From Candidatus Aminicenantota bacterium (GTDB lineage: Bacteria; Acidobacteriota; Aminicenantia; UBA2199): DNA of 64,000 nt. The stretch spans positions 186,001-250,000 of the forward strand of contig JAPKZK010000038.1 in the NCBI GenBank assembly GCA_026393835.1. The letters are read 5' to 3'. The position numbers and the translations under genes are program-made. This document shows, piece after piece, positions 18,250-26,274 of the stretch (its first letter is position 1; each line of letters starts with the position of its first letter). The notes under the pieces are model-generated. The model searched no databases. It saw only the letters and a list, made by a program, of their open reading frames with translations, and was not told the DNA's origin.

Positions 18250-18870
18250 ATGAAAGTTTACATCGTATATTATTCAATGTATGGTCATATCCACAGTATG
18301 GCGGCTGCCGTCGCCGAAGGCGTAAAAGAAGTAGCCGGCGCGGAAGCTTTTTTACGAAGGGTTCCCGAAACCCTTTCAAGCGAGATACTGGGAATGATGG
18401 GGGCGTTGGAGCCGCAAAAAATGATGCGGCATATCCCAATTTGCCAGGTGGAGGAGCTGAGAGAGGCGGACGCCCTAATATTCGGAACCCCAACCCGGTT
18501 CGGCAATATGATTGGGCAAATGCGCCAGTTCCTGGATGCAACGGGCAAGTTGTGGGGGGAAGGCGCGCTGGTCGGGAAAGTAGGGAGTGTATTCGCCAGT
18601 TCCGCTACCCAGCACGGCGGCCAGGAGTCCACTATCCTTAGTTTCCACACGACGCTGCTCCACCATGGTATGATTATTGTGGGGCTGCCTTATACTTTCA
18701 AGGGCCAGATGCGCATCGATGAAATCACCGGCGGCTCCCCTTACGGCGCATCTACCATTGCCGGCGGAAAGGGTGAACGCATGCCCAGCGAAAACGAATT
18801 GGCGGCCGCCCGATTCCAGGGAAAACATGTGGCGGCCATCGCTAAAAAATTAATTAGTAATAAACAGTAG
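18250..18870 (+). CDS. wrbA: NAD(P)H:quinone oxidoreductase, WrbA/NQO type IV flavoprotein
   Basis: A 206-aa flavodoxin-fold protein that reduces quinones with two electrons using FMN. The FMN phosphate loop is [12 protein letters not shown] (residues 5-16), [19 protein letters not shown] is the conserved flavin/quinone region, and [14 protein letters not shown] plus [13 protein letters not shown] are WrbA signatures. The ATG at 18250 is preferred over an upstream ATG at 18238, because GGAGG lies 5 nt before it. It diverges from the aldehyde dehydrogenase gene. Confidence 0.92.
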   Translation: MKVYIVYYSMYGHIHSMAAAVAEGVKEVAGAEAFLRRVPETLSSEILGMMGALEPQKMMRHIPICQVEELREADALIFGTPTRFGNMIGQMRQFLDATGKLWGEGALVGKVGSVFASSATQHGGQESTILSFHTTLLHHGMIIVGLPYTFKGQMRIDEITGGSPYGASTIAGGKGERMPSENELAAARFQGKHVAAIAKKLISNKQ

Positions 18871-18923
18871 ACAGTTATAATTGATTGGGAACCCTTTTAT
18901 GGGCGCCTTCCGTCTACCATGAA

Positions 18924-19003
18924 AATAGCCACAGAGTGCACAGAGAGCACAGAGAGAAAAATTTTTTTTAACTCTGTGTCCTCCGTGTCCTCTGTGGCTA
19001 TTT
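18924..19003. terminator. inverted repeat of 'cacagag' words, possible bidirectional terminator
   Basis: AATAGCCACAGAG near 18924-18936 pairs with CTCTGTGGCTATT near 18990-19002, and the inner parts are also complementary words. A T-run (18962-18969) lies between the arms. It separates convergent genes. Confidence 0.5.
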
Positions 19004-19652
19004 ATTTATTTTTGCCAGAAAATGTCAGGATTTCACGTGTTATTAAATAGCAGTGTGAAATAAAAACCCGAATGCCTTTTTTTAAAGCCCGGAGTTCACG
19101 TTCCCTGGTGTTTTCCATAGACATATCGTAACTCACCTGGATTAAACGGCTTACTTTCTGATTCTCAAGCACTACAAAATCGACCTCTTCACCTTTATCA
19201 TTTCTCCAATAATAAAGATCATATCCTCTTCTTACCAATTCGATAGCCGCCAGGTTTTCAAGCGACCTGCTTTTATCCGGGTTTAAAGAGAGGTATTTTA
19301 AAAAACCGGTATCGACAAAATAGATTTTTCTCGGATACTGCATCTGGTCTTTTACATTGGTGGAATAAAACAATGCCTGGTATAGAAAGAGGGATTTTTC
19401 CATGTAAGAAATATAATTCGAAATGGTATTTTTACTGCACCGGAACCCCATGCTTTGTAACGTATTGGCGAGTTTAGATATCGAAATCATCAACGAATTC
19501 AAAATTAACCTGACAGTGGCGGATAATAAAGCTTCTTCCCTTATGTTGAAGCGCTCCGCCAGGTCCCGCTGCACCAGGGTCCTGAAATATTCTTGTATAA
19601 CTTCTTTGCATTCCAGGTCATCGGCGTCGAAATGAAATTGGGGGTCAGGCAA
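19002..19652 (-). pseudogene. DUF4143 ATPase, N-terminally truncated
   Basis: The 216-residue frame begins at a TTG and corresponds to the second half of an AAA_14/DUF4143 protein: QEYFRTLVQRDLAERF, the winged-helix region, KIYFVDTGFLKYLS and YYWRNDKGEEVDFVV. The whole AAA domain with Walker A and B is missing. The C-terminus is also abnormal: after RELRALKKGI it runs into an unrelated tail. The DNA coding TREREVRALKKG is nearly identical to a second fragment at 26489-26525. Confidence 0.7.
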
Positions 19653-19702
19653 AAATTAACCCTCAACAAAAAAAATCGAAAAAGGAATATTCTATCAAAT
19701 TA

Positions 19703-19731
19703 TTGACATTTAAGGCATTTTCTTCTATTGT
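19703..19731 (+). promoter_or_regulatory. promoter of the HicB gene
   Basis: TTGACA (19703-19708) and TATTGT (19726-19731) are 17 nt apart and lie 22 nt before the ATG. Confidence 0.75.
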
Positions 19732-19752
19732 ATTCACTGGAGGTAATTAAAG

Positions 19753-19968
19753 ATGCGATTTAACATAATAATGGAACCAGCGGAAGAAGGTGGGTACAAT
19801 GTAACTGTCCCAGCGCTGGATGGGTGTTTTACCCAGGGTGATACAGAGGAAGAAGCTCTTAAAAATGCCCAGGAAGCGATCTCCTGCTATCTCGAGGGGC
19901 TCGAGAAGTTAAATCAAATTAAAGCCAGGCCAGGAGTTCTTTTGAGAGAACTGGAGGTCTGCCTTTGA
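19753..19968 (+). CDS. hicB: HicB-family antitoxin-like protein
   Basis: A 71-aa protein with the partial RNase-H-fold HicB signature: MRFNIIMEPAEEGGYNVTVP, LDGCFTQGDTEEEALKNAQE and AISCYLEGLEK. It lacks the C-terminal DNA-binding segment present in longer HicB proteins, as do many short members. GGAGG precedes the ATG. HicB normally neutralises the HicA mRNA nuclease; here only a 17-codon ORF follows, so no intact toxin is present. Confidence 0.82.
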   Translation: MRFNIIMEPAEEGGYNVTVPALDGCFTQGDTEEEALKNAQEAISCYLEGLEKLNQIKARPGVLLRELEVCL

Positions 19969-20018
19969 GTAAAACTTTTACCGGGAAACAAATTGAGGAA
20001 TTGAAAGATTTGATTTAA
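19965..20018 (+). pseudogene. 17-codon ORF after hicB, possible HicA remnant
   Basis: A TTG overlapping the hicB stop begins a frame reading SKTFTGKQIEELKDLI and then TAA. It has GGAGG 7 nt upstream. The TGKQ word resembles the start of HicA proteins, but the rest is absent, so this is a weak call. Confidence 0.35.
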
Positions 20019-20024
20019 TTATAT

Positions 20025-20435
20025 TTAAATAATAAACATGGCATCGCCGTAAGAGAAAAAGCGATAACCACTCTCTACAGCGACCCGGTACGCTTCTTTC
20101 ATCAATTCGAGCCCACCAAACGCGGCAGTCAATATGAACAAACTCGACTCAGGCAAATGAAAATTGGTAATTAATTTGTCCGCCATCCGGAACCGGAACC
20201 CTGGTGAAATAAATATCTCGGAATAAAACGTCTCTTCCTCGGGCTCTTGCAGGGCATACGTTTCCAACGAACGAACCGACGTCGTACCCACGGCAATAAG
20301 ATGTTTCGTTTCCTTCAACCGCCGGATGCGTTCCCGGTCCTGCCGCGTTATGGTAATATATTCCCGCCCCATGCGATGCCGCGATATATCTTCTACCTCT
20401 ATCTTTTGAAAGGTGGCCTCCCCCACATTTAGTGG
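20025..20435 (-). pseudogene. queA: queA fragment (C-terminal part of tRNA ribosyltransferase-isomerase)
   Basis: The frame covers the last 130-odd residues of QueA, which makes epoxyqueuosine in tRNA: LNVGEATFQKIEVEDI, GTTSVRSLETYA, DKLITNFHLPESSLFILTAAFGG and the terminal GYRFFSYGDAM. The first 60 per cent is missing. Homology stops abruptly near 20435, where unrelated sequence begins. It cannot encode an active enzyme. Confidence 0.8.
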
Positions 20436-20543
20436 CGCTTCCGGACTGTCCCCTTCGTCCCATAATTAACAAGTGACCATTAGCAATTATTTCTTTAAAA
20501 GGGGGGGCACTGTGAAAATCCGTGCTGTATGCGAAGTCGCGAA

Positions 20544-20600
20544 GTCGCGTCGTTCAGGGGTGCCGCGAAAAAAGCGAACCGCACCCCTGAACAACGCGAC
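20544..20600 (-). terminator. 20-bp hairpin downstream of the repeat-protein operon
   Basis: GTCGCGTCGTTCAGGGGTGC (20544-20563) pairs with 20581-20600 with one mismatch across 17 nt. It follows the last gene of the minus-strand pair at 20629-21491. No strong T-run follows, so it may be a structural element rather than an intrinsic terminator. Confidence 0.4.
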
Positions 20601-20628
20601 AATGCTCCGCTGCGAACTCAAAGACTTA

Positions 20629-20943
20629 CTATTTTTTGTCTGTAATTCCGCATTCTTTCCAGAGCGCAAAATCGATTTCCAATTTAACCAACTTCCTGGC
20701 TTCAATCATTTTAGCCATCATCTCGTCCAATTTCGCGTCTAACTCTTCGGTTTTCTTTTTCAACTGGGCTTTGAGACTTTCCTGGTCATTATTTAAGATG
20801 ACAGATTCCAGTTTCAAGGTTGAAATCGATTGGATAAACGGTTCATCGACTCCCCGGCGAGTTAACCTGGACAGGTTTTTCGTAAGTCCCGATACCATGA
20901 CTTCGGCATCGCTAATTTTTTCTGCATAAGATGTTTTAGGCAT
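20629..20943 (-). CDS. small coiled-coil protein of unknown function
   Basis: A 104-aa protein predicted helical. Residues 60-95 (ESLKAQLKKKTEELDAKLDE) form a heptad coiled coil. No catalytic motif or membrane segment is seen. The ribosome site AAGGAGGG is strong, 5-6 nt before the ATG. It starts 14 nt after the stop of the 21-bp-repeat gene, so the two form an operon. I do not recognise the family. Confidence 0.65.
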   Translation of the reverse strand: MPKTSYAEKISDAEVMVSGLTKNLSRLTRRGVDEPFIQSISTLKLESVILNNDQESLKAQLKKKTEELDAKLDEMMAKMIEARKLVKLEIDFALWKECGITDKK

Positions 20944-20957
20944 TTTTGCCCTCCTTT

Positions 20958-21491
20958 TTATATTCTATTTTCATGGCGACAACCGCCATTTTCTACCTTG
21001 TTTTTACCTTCCCCAACGTAGGGGAACCCTTCCCCCATGTAGGGGAAACCTTCCCCCATGTAGGGGACCTCTTCCCCCATGTAGGGGAGACTTTCCCCGA
21101 TGTAGGGGATGCCTTCCCCCATGTAGGGGAGATTTTCCCCCATGTAGGGGAACTCTTCCCCCATGTAGGGGAACCTTTGCCCTAAGTAGGGGAAACCTTC
21201 CCCCAGGTGGGGGAACGTTTCCCCCAACTTTTTTAAAGAGTTATTAAGTTCGGGGGACAATTCCCCAATCTGAAGGATAATCTCCCCTAACTCGGAAAGG
21301 CTTTCCCCCACTTGTTTTTTCATTGGAAACAACCGGGAAATATCACGCCCCATTTGAGGTGGCACCAGAAAATGTAACATCATCATTTGGATGTAATGCA
21401 TATCTGTTACATTCTGCCACACAAAATAATTAGAGATCCGTTCTGTTTTTACCATCAAATGCTTTATATCACGGATTATTTTTGATGTCAA
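20958..21491 (-). CDS. repeat protein built from heptads (GEGFPYM type)
   Basis: The 177-aa frame has a non-repetitive head (MTSKIIRDIKHLM..., about 60 residues), a transition SLSELGEIILQIGELSPELN, and then about ten 7-residue repeats of the type G-E-x-F-P-Y-M. These come from the 21-bp DNA array at 21009-21218. No signal peptide is apparent. The opposite strand is also open across the array, so the coding strand is judged from the longer head, the operon with a coiled-coil gene that has a good ribosome site, and its position facing the XRE regulator. The exact start is uncertain. Confidence 0.55.
   Translation of the reverse strand: MTSKIIRDIKHLMVKTERISNYFVWQNVTDMHYIQMMMLHFLVPPQMGRDISRLFPMKKQVGESLSELGEIILQIGELSPELNNSLKKLGETFPHLGEGFPYLGQRFPYMGEEFPYMGENLPYMGEGIPYIGESLPYMGEEVPYMGEGFPYMGEGFPYVGEGKNKVENGGCRHENRI
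21009..21218. repeat. ten 21-bp tandem repeats with internal dyad
   Basis: Units start every 21 bp from 21009, with consensus TTCCCCCATGTAGGGGAA plus three variable bases. TTCCCC and GGGGAA are inverted around CATGTA, so every unit is also a small hairpin or dyad. The outer units (21009, 21177, 21198) are the most diverged. Both strands are open reading frames through the array. Confidence 0.9.
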
Positions 21492-21510
21492 GTATTATTT
21501 TTATTTTGAA

Positions 21511-21589
21511 ACATATCTGTTATATTTATGCATATGTGTTACATCCGAATCACTAACCTCTTGCAAAGTATAGGGAATTGGGATATAAT
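21511..21589 (+). promoter_or_regulatory. XRE gene promoter with upstream direct-repeat operator candidates
   Basis: TTGCAA (21561-21566) and TATAAT (21584-21589) are 17 nt apart, and the ATG follows after 6 nt (leaderless). Just upstream are ACATATCTGTTATAT (21511-21525) and GCATATGTGTTACAT (21530-21544). A third copy, GCATATCTGTTACAT, lies at 21398-21412. The repeats suit a regulator binding between the divergent genes. Confidence 0.65.
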
Positions 21590-21595
21590 GACTGT

Positions 21596-22066
21596 ATGAG
21601 TGTGAAATCTTTGCCGGATATATACGAAGAAATAAGGCTAAAAATTGGGAACAAACTCAAAAGCCTGAGGAATAGTAAAGGCCTGACCCAGTTTCGAGTG
21701 GCAGGGACCCTGCTAATATCCCGGATGCATTATATGAGACTTGAAAAGGGTGAAATGATACCCAGTGCAATGCATCTGTATCGGTTGGCGAAATTTTATG
21801 GTGTATCCATGGAGTGGTTCTTTGATGACGATTCAAATGTACCGCCGCCGGGGGTTCGAGCCCCATCTGATTTCGGAGCGGACCAGGATACGGTGACGGA
21901 ACTCTTTCAGGTTATGCGGGAGGTTCCTTTGATTCGTTACAGTATCCTGAAAGATTTTATGGAAATGAAGCAGGAGCATAAGGCCCTCATAAACTCCACC
22001 CGGGAGAAGTATAAGGAATACTCTGAAACGGCCATGAAGCATCAATCCCCTGACCAGGGCGCGTAA
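21596..22066 (+). CDS. XRE-family transcriptional regulator
   Basis: A 156-aa protein with an N-terminal helix-turn-helix of the Cro/CI type (residues 15-70: KIGNKLKSLRNSKGLTQFRV, ISRMHYMRLEKGEMIPS, LYRLAKFYGVSMEWFF). The C-terminal half is helical with no known domain. The ATG at 21596 is chosen over one at 21578 because the -10 box ends at 21589, making the mRNA leaderless. It is divergent from the heptad-repeat protein, and a role as its repressor or its own is likely. Confidence 0.85.
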   Translation: MSVKSLPDIYEEIRLKIGNKLKSLRNSKGLTQFRVAGTLLISRMHYMRLEKGEMIPSAMHLYRLAKFYGVSMEWFFDDDSNVPPPGVRAPSDFGADQDTVTELFQVMREVPLIRYSILKDFMEMKQEHKALINSTREKYKEYSETAMKHQSPDQGA

Positions 22067-22392
22067 AAAGGTGGGCTCTGGTTTATTGGTAGGGCCGGGA
22101 GCCCTGCGCAAAAAACTATGAACAATAAGCGGGCGAACACGGGGGTTCGCCCCTACAAAAGCAATATATCCGCTTATGCCCGTTAACAATTAATAATTAA
22201 CAATTGACCATTAAGAATTATCTCTTCAAAGAGCCAGGTTTTCTGTCTGTGAGCGTCGCAACGCTTGTGTCCGTCCGTGGCTCATATTTTCCGGATTATC
22301 GGTAGGGCCGGGGGCCCTGGGCAAAAAACAACAAACGGGCGAACACGGAAACAAGGCGGTTCGCCCCTACATAATAATATTAGGGCATTCGC
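22067..22392. other. intergenic region with several dispersed repeats
   Basis: No gene is seen. It holds two REP-like palindromes of the GGGCGAACAC...GGTTCGCCC type (22130-22156, 22337-22370), the word block 'aacaattaataattaacaattgac' (about 22184-22208), and the first copy of the 94-bp repeat that flanks the Septu-like pair. Confidence 0.65.
22255..22348. repeat. 94-bp direct repeat, copy 1, left of the Septu-like pair
   Basis: This matches 24374-24467 with about six mismatches and no gap. The two copies lie 2119 bp apart and bracket the ATPase and HNH genes. Confidence 0.9.
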
Positions 22393-22421
22393 TTGAAATC
22401 CTTAATGGTTTGCTATAAAAT
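22393..22421 (+). promoter_or_regulatory. promoter of the Septu-like operon
   Basis: TTGAAA (22393-22398) and TAAAAT (22416-22421) are 17 nt apart. A GGGAGG ribosome site follows before the ATG at 22439. Confidence 0.6.
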
Positions 22422-22438
22422 ACAGGGAGGAGTTGCTG

Positions 22439-23686
22439 ATGAAGATAAATAAAGTACACTTTGAAGACCACCCGTTTTTCGGGACCATGGATATCGATTT
22501 TTCCGGTTCCGACGGCAGTCGTCCATTAAATACTGTAGTCATTGCCGGGATTAACGGTTCGGGGAAGACCACACTCCTGGATGCCATCGTCGATATGATG
22601 ACCGATGCGGCTAATCCCCTGGAAAAATCCTATCTCGAAATAGAACTGACGGAACTTTACGAAAAAAAACTTTTACATTGGGAATACTACGATTTATCCT
22701 CGGTATTGGGGTGGAATGACGGCGATGAGAATAAAAGGCGTCGTGAAATTATTAAATTTAATGCCGGTAAGAAAGATGAAAGCAGGAATTTGATCGACAA
22801 ATTCAAACAACTGGAAGACAGTGAAAAACCGCGAATCGTGTATATGCCCACGGAGATAAATTTTAGCAAGATAGTGCCAAAGATTAATCCTTATGTCTAT
22901 AAATACAAATTCCTTAATATTGTCGACGAAAATGTCGCCCAGGATGTCCCGAACTATTTTGCAACCGATATCGACCGGGGTGTTTACAGTAGCGACCAAA
23001 AACCGGCGGCTGAATCGATTAAGAAGGTTTGTGACGAGATAAATTCCATTTTCAAAGAACTTGAGATGGAATCATGGATAACCGGTTTGAAGAAGGATGG
23101 CTCACGGATGCCTATTTTCCGGAACAAAATAGGGAAAGAATTTGATATCACGGGATTATCATCAGGCGAGATGCAGCTTTTCCTTAGAATCATGAGTTTA
23201 AGAATGATGCAAATCAATAACTCCATCATTTTGGTGGACGAACCGGAAATTTCCTTGCATCCTTCGTGGCAGCAGAGGATCATAAAGGTTTACGAGAATA
23301 TCGGTAAGAACAACCAGGTTATCGCGGCCACACATTCCCCGCATGTGGTATCTTCCGTTCCGAATGAAAATCTAAGAATATTATTGGTTGATCCCCCCGG
23401 CATACAGGTACTGGACCACAGGGACATAAGGAATTCATATGGGGTCGCCATTAAAAGGGTATTAAAAGATATCATGCTCTTGAAATCGGATAGAGACCCG
23501 GAGATTCAGTCGCGAATCGATGGTTTGAAGAGTGATTTAAAACGGGATGATTACAATCCGGCCAAATTTGAAACCTCTTTTAATGAACTTGAAGAAATCC
23601 TGGGAACGACCGACGAAGAATTGATTCGAATCAAAATGGAAATGTTGAGAAAGGAGAAGAAAGCTAGAGATGCTGAAAATAGATAA
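22439..23686 (+). CDS. ptuA: Septu-like PtuA ATPase (ABC/SMC-type AAA ATPase)
   Basis: A 415-aa ABC-type ATPase. Walker A is AGINGSGKTT (about 35-44), the signature motif is GLSSGEMQLF, Walker B is SIILVDEPEISLHPSW, and ATHSPHVV is the H-loop. It is compact with a short insert between the halves, as in PtuA. It overlaps the HNH gene by 17 nt. PtuA-PtuB (Septu) is an anti-phage system in which the ATPase controls the nuclease; related ATPase-HNH pairs also serve as retron effectors. No reverse transcriptase gene is nearby, so a stand-alone Septu-type system is more likely. The ATG at 22439 is preferred over a TTG at 22433 because of ribosome-site spacing. Confidence 0.85.
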   Translation: MKINKVHFEDHPFFGTMDIDFSGSDGSRPLNTVVIAGINGSGKTTLLDAIVDMMTDAANPLEKSYLEIELTELYEKKLLHWEYYDLSSVLGWNDGDENKRRREIIKFNAGKKDESRNLIDKFKQLEDSEKPRIVYMPTEINFSKIVPKINPYVYKYKFLNIVDENVAQDVPNYFATDIDRGVYSSDQKPAAESIKKVCDEINSIFKELEMESWITGLKKDGSRMPIFRNKIGKEFDITGLSSGEMQLFLRIMSLRMMQINNSIILVDEPEISLHPSWQQRIIKVYENIGKNNQVIAATHSPHVVSSVPNENLRILLVDPPGIQVLDHRDIRNSYGVAIKRVLKDIMLLKSDRDPEIQSRIDGLKSDLKRDDYNPAKFETSFNELEEILGTTDEELIRIKMEMLRKEKKARDAENR

Positions 23687-24344
23687 AGCGGAAGAGCCCC
23701 AGGAATTCGTTGATTTCAAAAAAACACACCCGAAACAATGGGATGAGATTGACAATGTCCCCGGTTTAAAAAAGAGATTAAGGGACTACCTTCTTGAACA
23801 TGAGCAAAAAATAAATAGCAGTTACTGCTGCGTCTATTGCGAGCGCAAAATTAGCCTGGAACGTTCCCATATCGAGCATATCAAACCGAAATCCGTATAT
23901 AAAGCCGATACCTTTAACTATCAAAATCTCACGGTCTCCTGCCAGGAGGATAAGGATAAGGTCAAAGTAAAAGGTCTAAAAAGAAATTTGAAAACATGTG
24001 GGCATTATAAGGAGAATCGATTTGATGAAGCCAAATTTATAAATCCTGTCCTGGATTACCCCAAGGATTTCTTTACTTATGATATAACCACCGGGAACGT
24101 TATTTCCCGGGAGGGTTTGAGTGGTAAGGAGCAGGGGAAAGCGAACTATACGATTGACCTTTTAAACCTAAACCATGCCTATTTAGCCGATACAAGAACC
24201 GAGATAATTAATAATTTTCGTTCAATTGAAAACAGGGAGGAATTGCTTTATGTTCTCGATCATTTTGACCAGTTTCCCGGGGTTGTTGACTTTTTCAGGA
24301 GTGAATATCTTGATATATGGAGCGAGATGCATGCCGCCACTTAA
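23670..24344 (+). CDS. ptuB: PtuB-like HNH endonuclease
   Basis: A 224-aa HNH nuclease of the family paired with Septu and retron ATPases (TIGR02646-like). CVYC (54-57) starts a zinc knuckle, and SHIEHIKPKS (66-75) is the HNH beta-alpha-metal core with the catalytic histidine. NYQNLTVSC and KTCGHYKENRF supply the second cysteine pair. It overlaps the ATPase gene, so the two should be made together and form one complex. It looks intact and of normal length. Confidence 0.88.
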   Translation: MLKIDKAEEPQEFVDFKKTHPKQWDEIDNVPGLKKRLRDYLLEHEQKINSSYCCVYCERKISLERSHIEHIKPKSVYKADTFNYQNLTVSCQEDKDKVKVKGLKRNLKTCGHYKENRFDEAKFINPVLDYPKDFFTYDITTGNVISREGLSGKEQGKANYTIDLLNLNHAYLADTRTEIINNFRSIENREELLYVLDHFDQFPGVVDFFRSEYLDIWSEMHAAT

Positions 24345-24373
24345 ACGCCCCTGTTGCCGTTTTGTCCGTGTTT

Positions 24374-24467
24374 GTCGCGACGCTTGTGTCCGTCCGTGGC
24401 TCATATTTTCCGGATTATCGGTAGAGCCGGGGTCCCTGGGCAAAAAACAATAAACGGGCGGACACTG
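24374..24467. repeat. 94-bp direct repeat, copy 2, right of the Septu-like pair
   Basis: Second copy of 22255-22348. It starts about 30 bp after the HNH stop. It includes the 'cgtccgtggctcat' word and 'attttccggattatcggtag'. Confidence 0.9.
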
Positions 24468-24564
24468 GGATAAATTTTACTTTTTCTTTTCAATGCTTTT
24501 GGTTTATAATTTAATTCCTCAAGTCGAATAACGATGAGTCGCTTTTTAATACGGCGGAACAAAT

Positions 24565-25038
24565 ATGAAAATAATCTTTTTAGACATCGACGGTGTTGTT
24601 AATCCATGGAGATCGGAAAGGGATTCAAGCGGAAGATTCGGACAAAAAGCCCTTGAAAATTTCAAGCTGATCATGGACACCGCGGCGGATACCTTTGTAG
24701 TTATAACCAGTTCCTGGCGCTACCATCATACACTTTCCGAGATAAAGAAATTTTTCCATCAAGCAGGGATCAGTCCCGGGCGGATTTTGGATATTACGCC
24801 GGATCTCAGGCGTGATGAGGGGCAGATAAGGCATGATCCCGGGCGAAATGAAGAAATACAAGCCTGGTTGGATCAACATCCTGGAGTTGAAAAATTTGCC
24901 ATTATTGACGATGTTGACTTTGAACAAATGGAAGGCCTGGAAGAGCATTTCTTCCAAACGCAGTTCGAGGAGGGCTTGACTCTTGATCAGAGCCTTAAAA
25001 TAATTAATCACCTGAATACTTCAGGGCCTATGTGTTAA
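24565..25038 (+). CDS. HAD-superfamily protein (HAD_SAK-like)
   Basis: A 157-aa protein with the HAD phosphatase motif I, FLDIDGVVN (5-13), motif II VITSSWR (46-52) and the acidic motif IIDDVDF (112-118). The compact form without a cap resembles the HAD domain of 'Swiss army knife' RNA-repair proteins, and is often found alone next to defence genes. It may act on a phosphorylated nucleic-acid end or a small phosphate ester; the substrate is unknown. It is separated from the nuclease pair by the repeat. Confidence 0.8.
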   Translation: MKIIFLDIDGVVNPWRSERDSSGRFGQKALENFKLIMDTAADTFVVITSSWRYHHTLSEIKKFFHQAGISPGRILDITPDLRRDEGQIRHDPGRNEEIQAWLDQHPGVEKFAIIDDVDFEQMEGLEEHFFQTQFEEGLTLDQSLKIINHLNTSGPMC

Positions 25039-25084
25039 CCTTTTTTGCCCATATTGCGAAGAAAAAACTCCGCTATCGACCTTT

Positions 25085-25204
25085 TTAACCCAATCCTTGC
25101 TTGAAAAATTGAAAAAGTTCCATCTCATCATCTTCAAGAAAGAATTTAATTTCGATTTCCGAAATGATTGATTTAACCATATCTGTCTGTTCTTCATCAA
25201 GCAT
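25085..25204 (-). CDS. 39-aa protein coupled to the AbiEi-like gene
   Basis: The ATG at 25204 shares a base with the upstream stop (TAATG). It encodes 39 residues (MLDEEQTDMVKSIISEIEIK, then FFLEDDEMELF...). It is acidic and helical. In this position type IV modules normally carry a much longer nucleotidyltransferase toxin, so this may be a remnant or a small partner. Confidence 0.5.
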   Translation of the reverse strand: MLDEEQTDMVKSIISEIEIKFFLEDDEMELFQFFKQGLG

Positions 25205-26268
25205 TATCCAATCCATCCCAGGTATTTTTCCTTAATCATATGAGCTGTTTCAATACACCGCTGATCCGATGTTTCCAGTAAATCGGCATACATCGCCAAT
25301 GGATGCAGTTTTTTTATTTGAATTCCTTCCCCTGGTTCATCAGTATTGAGGAGATCATCTGAAAAAAGCGTATAAAGTCGAATTGTTCCCTCCGGGGATT
25401 CCAACAATTTAACCTGCTTTTTGAATTCCGCCATATAATTTTCCGGCGCCCACAAATCCATGAACGCCGGTTTTAAATATCCGGTGTACAACTCCCCTGC
25501 CCGTTCACCGCCAATACCTATCGCTGTCTTTAGTTGAGCCGAAACCCTGTCGATGTTTGAAAAATCCGGGCCATAAGGCCATTTGTATTTTCCCTTAAAT
25601 AATTGCGGTTTAATCTTTTCCAGGTAAATCTGGACCCAGAGTTCCAGCAGCTTCAGCGATTCTAAAATACAAACGCCATCAGCCATGATTTTTATGATTT
25701 TCCGTCGTTTTAGTTCCGCCATTGTTTGAGAAACTTTACCCAGGGATACCATTGATTTTGCGGCGATCTCCCTGTACCCACTCTTCAATTGCGGCCCATT
25801 TTTTAACAGGTAAAAAAATAACTTCCCATTGGTCTGAGAAACCAATGGATGCCGTTTTTCAATTTCGATCTTCTTGTTATTTGTATTGAATATAAAAATT
25901 TTTCCCGGGACTTCGATGTAAATATTACCGGCTTCATCGATAAACCATATTTTCTTCATTCGCAAAGTATCTGCGATAGGCGGCGATATATAGTCGGACA
26001 ACAGCATTTTAAATTGAGAGTTCACTGTAGTAAACCGGGATTCAAGCAATGACAGCGTTGATGGTCTCAAATTCCTTCTAACTAAGGCTGTAACCTGGGA
26101 TGTATGTTCATCGCCAACTTTTATATCGAATTCGATTTCGTTTGCGGCTGAGGAAGAATGTTCCTTTTTAAACTCAAGCCTGGCATTTATAAGATATGAT
26201 TTTAAGCCGTTTTCAATAATAGCGGCGGCTTCATTTCTGTTCATTTTTTCAAACCGTTCATGTATCAT
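25204..26268 (-). CDS. type IV toxin-antitoxin AbiEi-like antitoxin/regulator
   Basis: 354 aa from the ATG at 26268. The middle has a winged-helix segment (SGYREIAAKSMVSLGKVSQT, AELKRRKIIK), then the family's GIGGERAGELYTGYLKP and a terminal ADLLETSDQRCIETA motif. AbiEi proteins repress their operon and block an AbiEii nucleotidyltransferase toxin; no such toxin is seen here. A promoter TTGACA-N17-TATCAT ends 6 nt before 26268. A longer frame to 26361 starts upstream of that promoter and is not used. A perfect dyad TTCATGATACATGAA spans the start codon region. Confidence 0.75.
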   Translation of the reverse strand: MIHERFEKMNRNEAAAIIENGLKSYLINARLEFKKEHSSSAANEIEFDIKVGDEHTSQVTALVRRNLRPSTLSLLESRFTTVNSQFKMLLSDYISPPIADTLRMKKIWFIDEAGNIYIEVPGKIFIFNTNNKKIEIEKRHPLVSQTNGKLFFYLLKNGPQLKSGYREIAAKSMVSLGKVSQTMAELKRRKIIKIMADGVCILESLKLLELWVQIYLEKIKPQLFKGKYKWPYGPDFSNIDRVSAQLKTAIGIGGERAGELYTGYLKPAFMDLWAPENYMAEFKKQVKLLESPEGTIRLYTLFSDDLLNTDEPGEGIQIKKLHPLAMYADLLETSDQRCIETAHMIKEKYLGWIG

Positions 26269-26274
26269 GAACAT

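Noticed and set aside
20946..21185. Plus-strand frame across the 21-bp array (FPHVGE repeats) as a gene
   Set aside because: It has no head domain, and its upstream bases belong to the ribosome site and start of the minus-strand coiled-coil gene. The minus-strand frame is longer and sits in an operon.
21009..21218. CRISPR array
   Set aside because: Units are contiguous 21-bp repeats without spacers, and no cas genes are nearby.
22439..24344. Retron system
   Set aside because: The ATPase/HNH pair also serves retrons, but no reverse transcriptase or msr/msd-like region is present.
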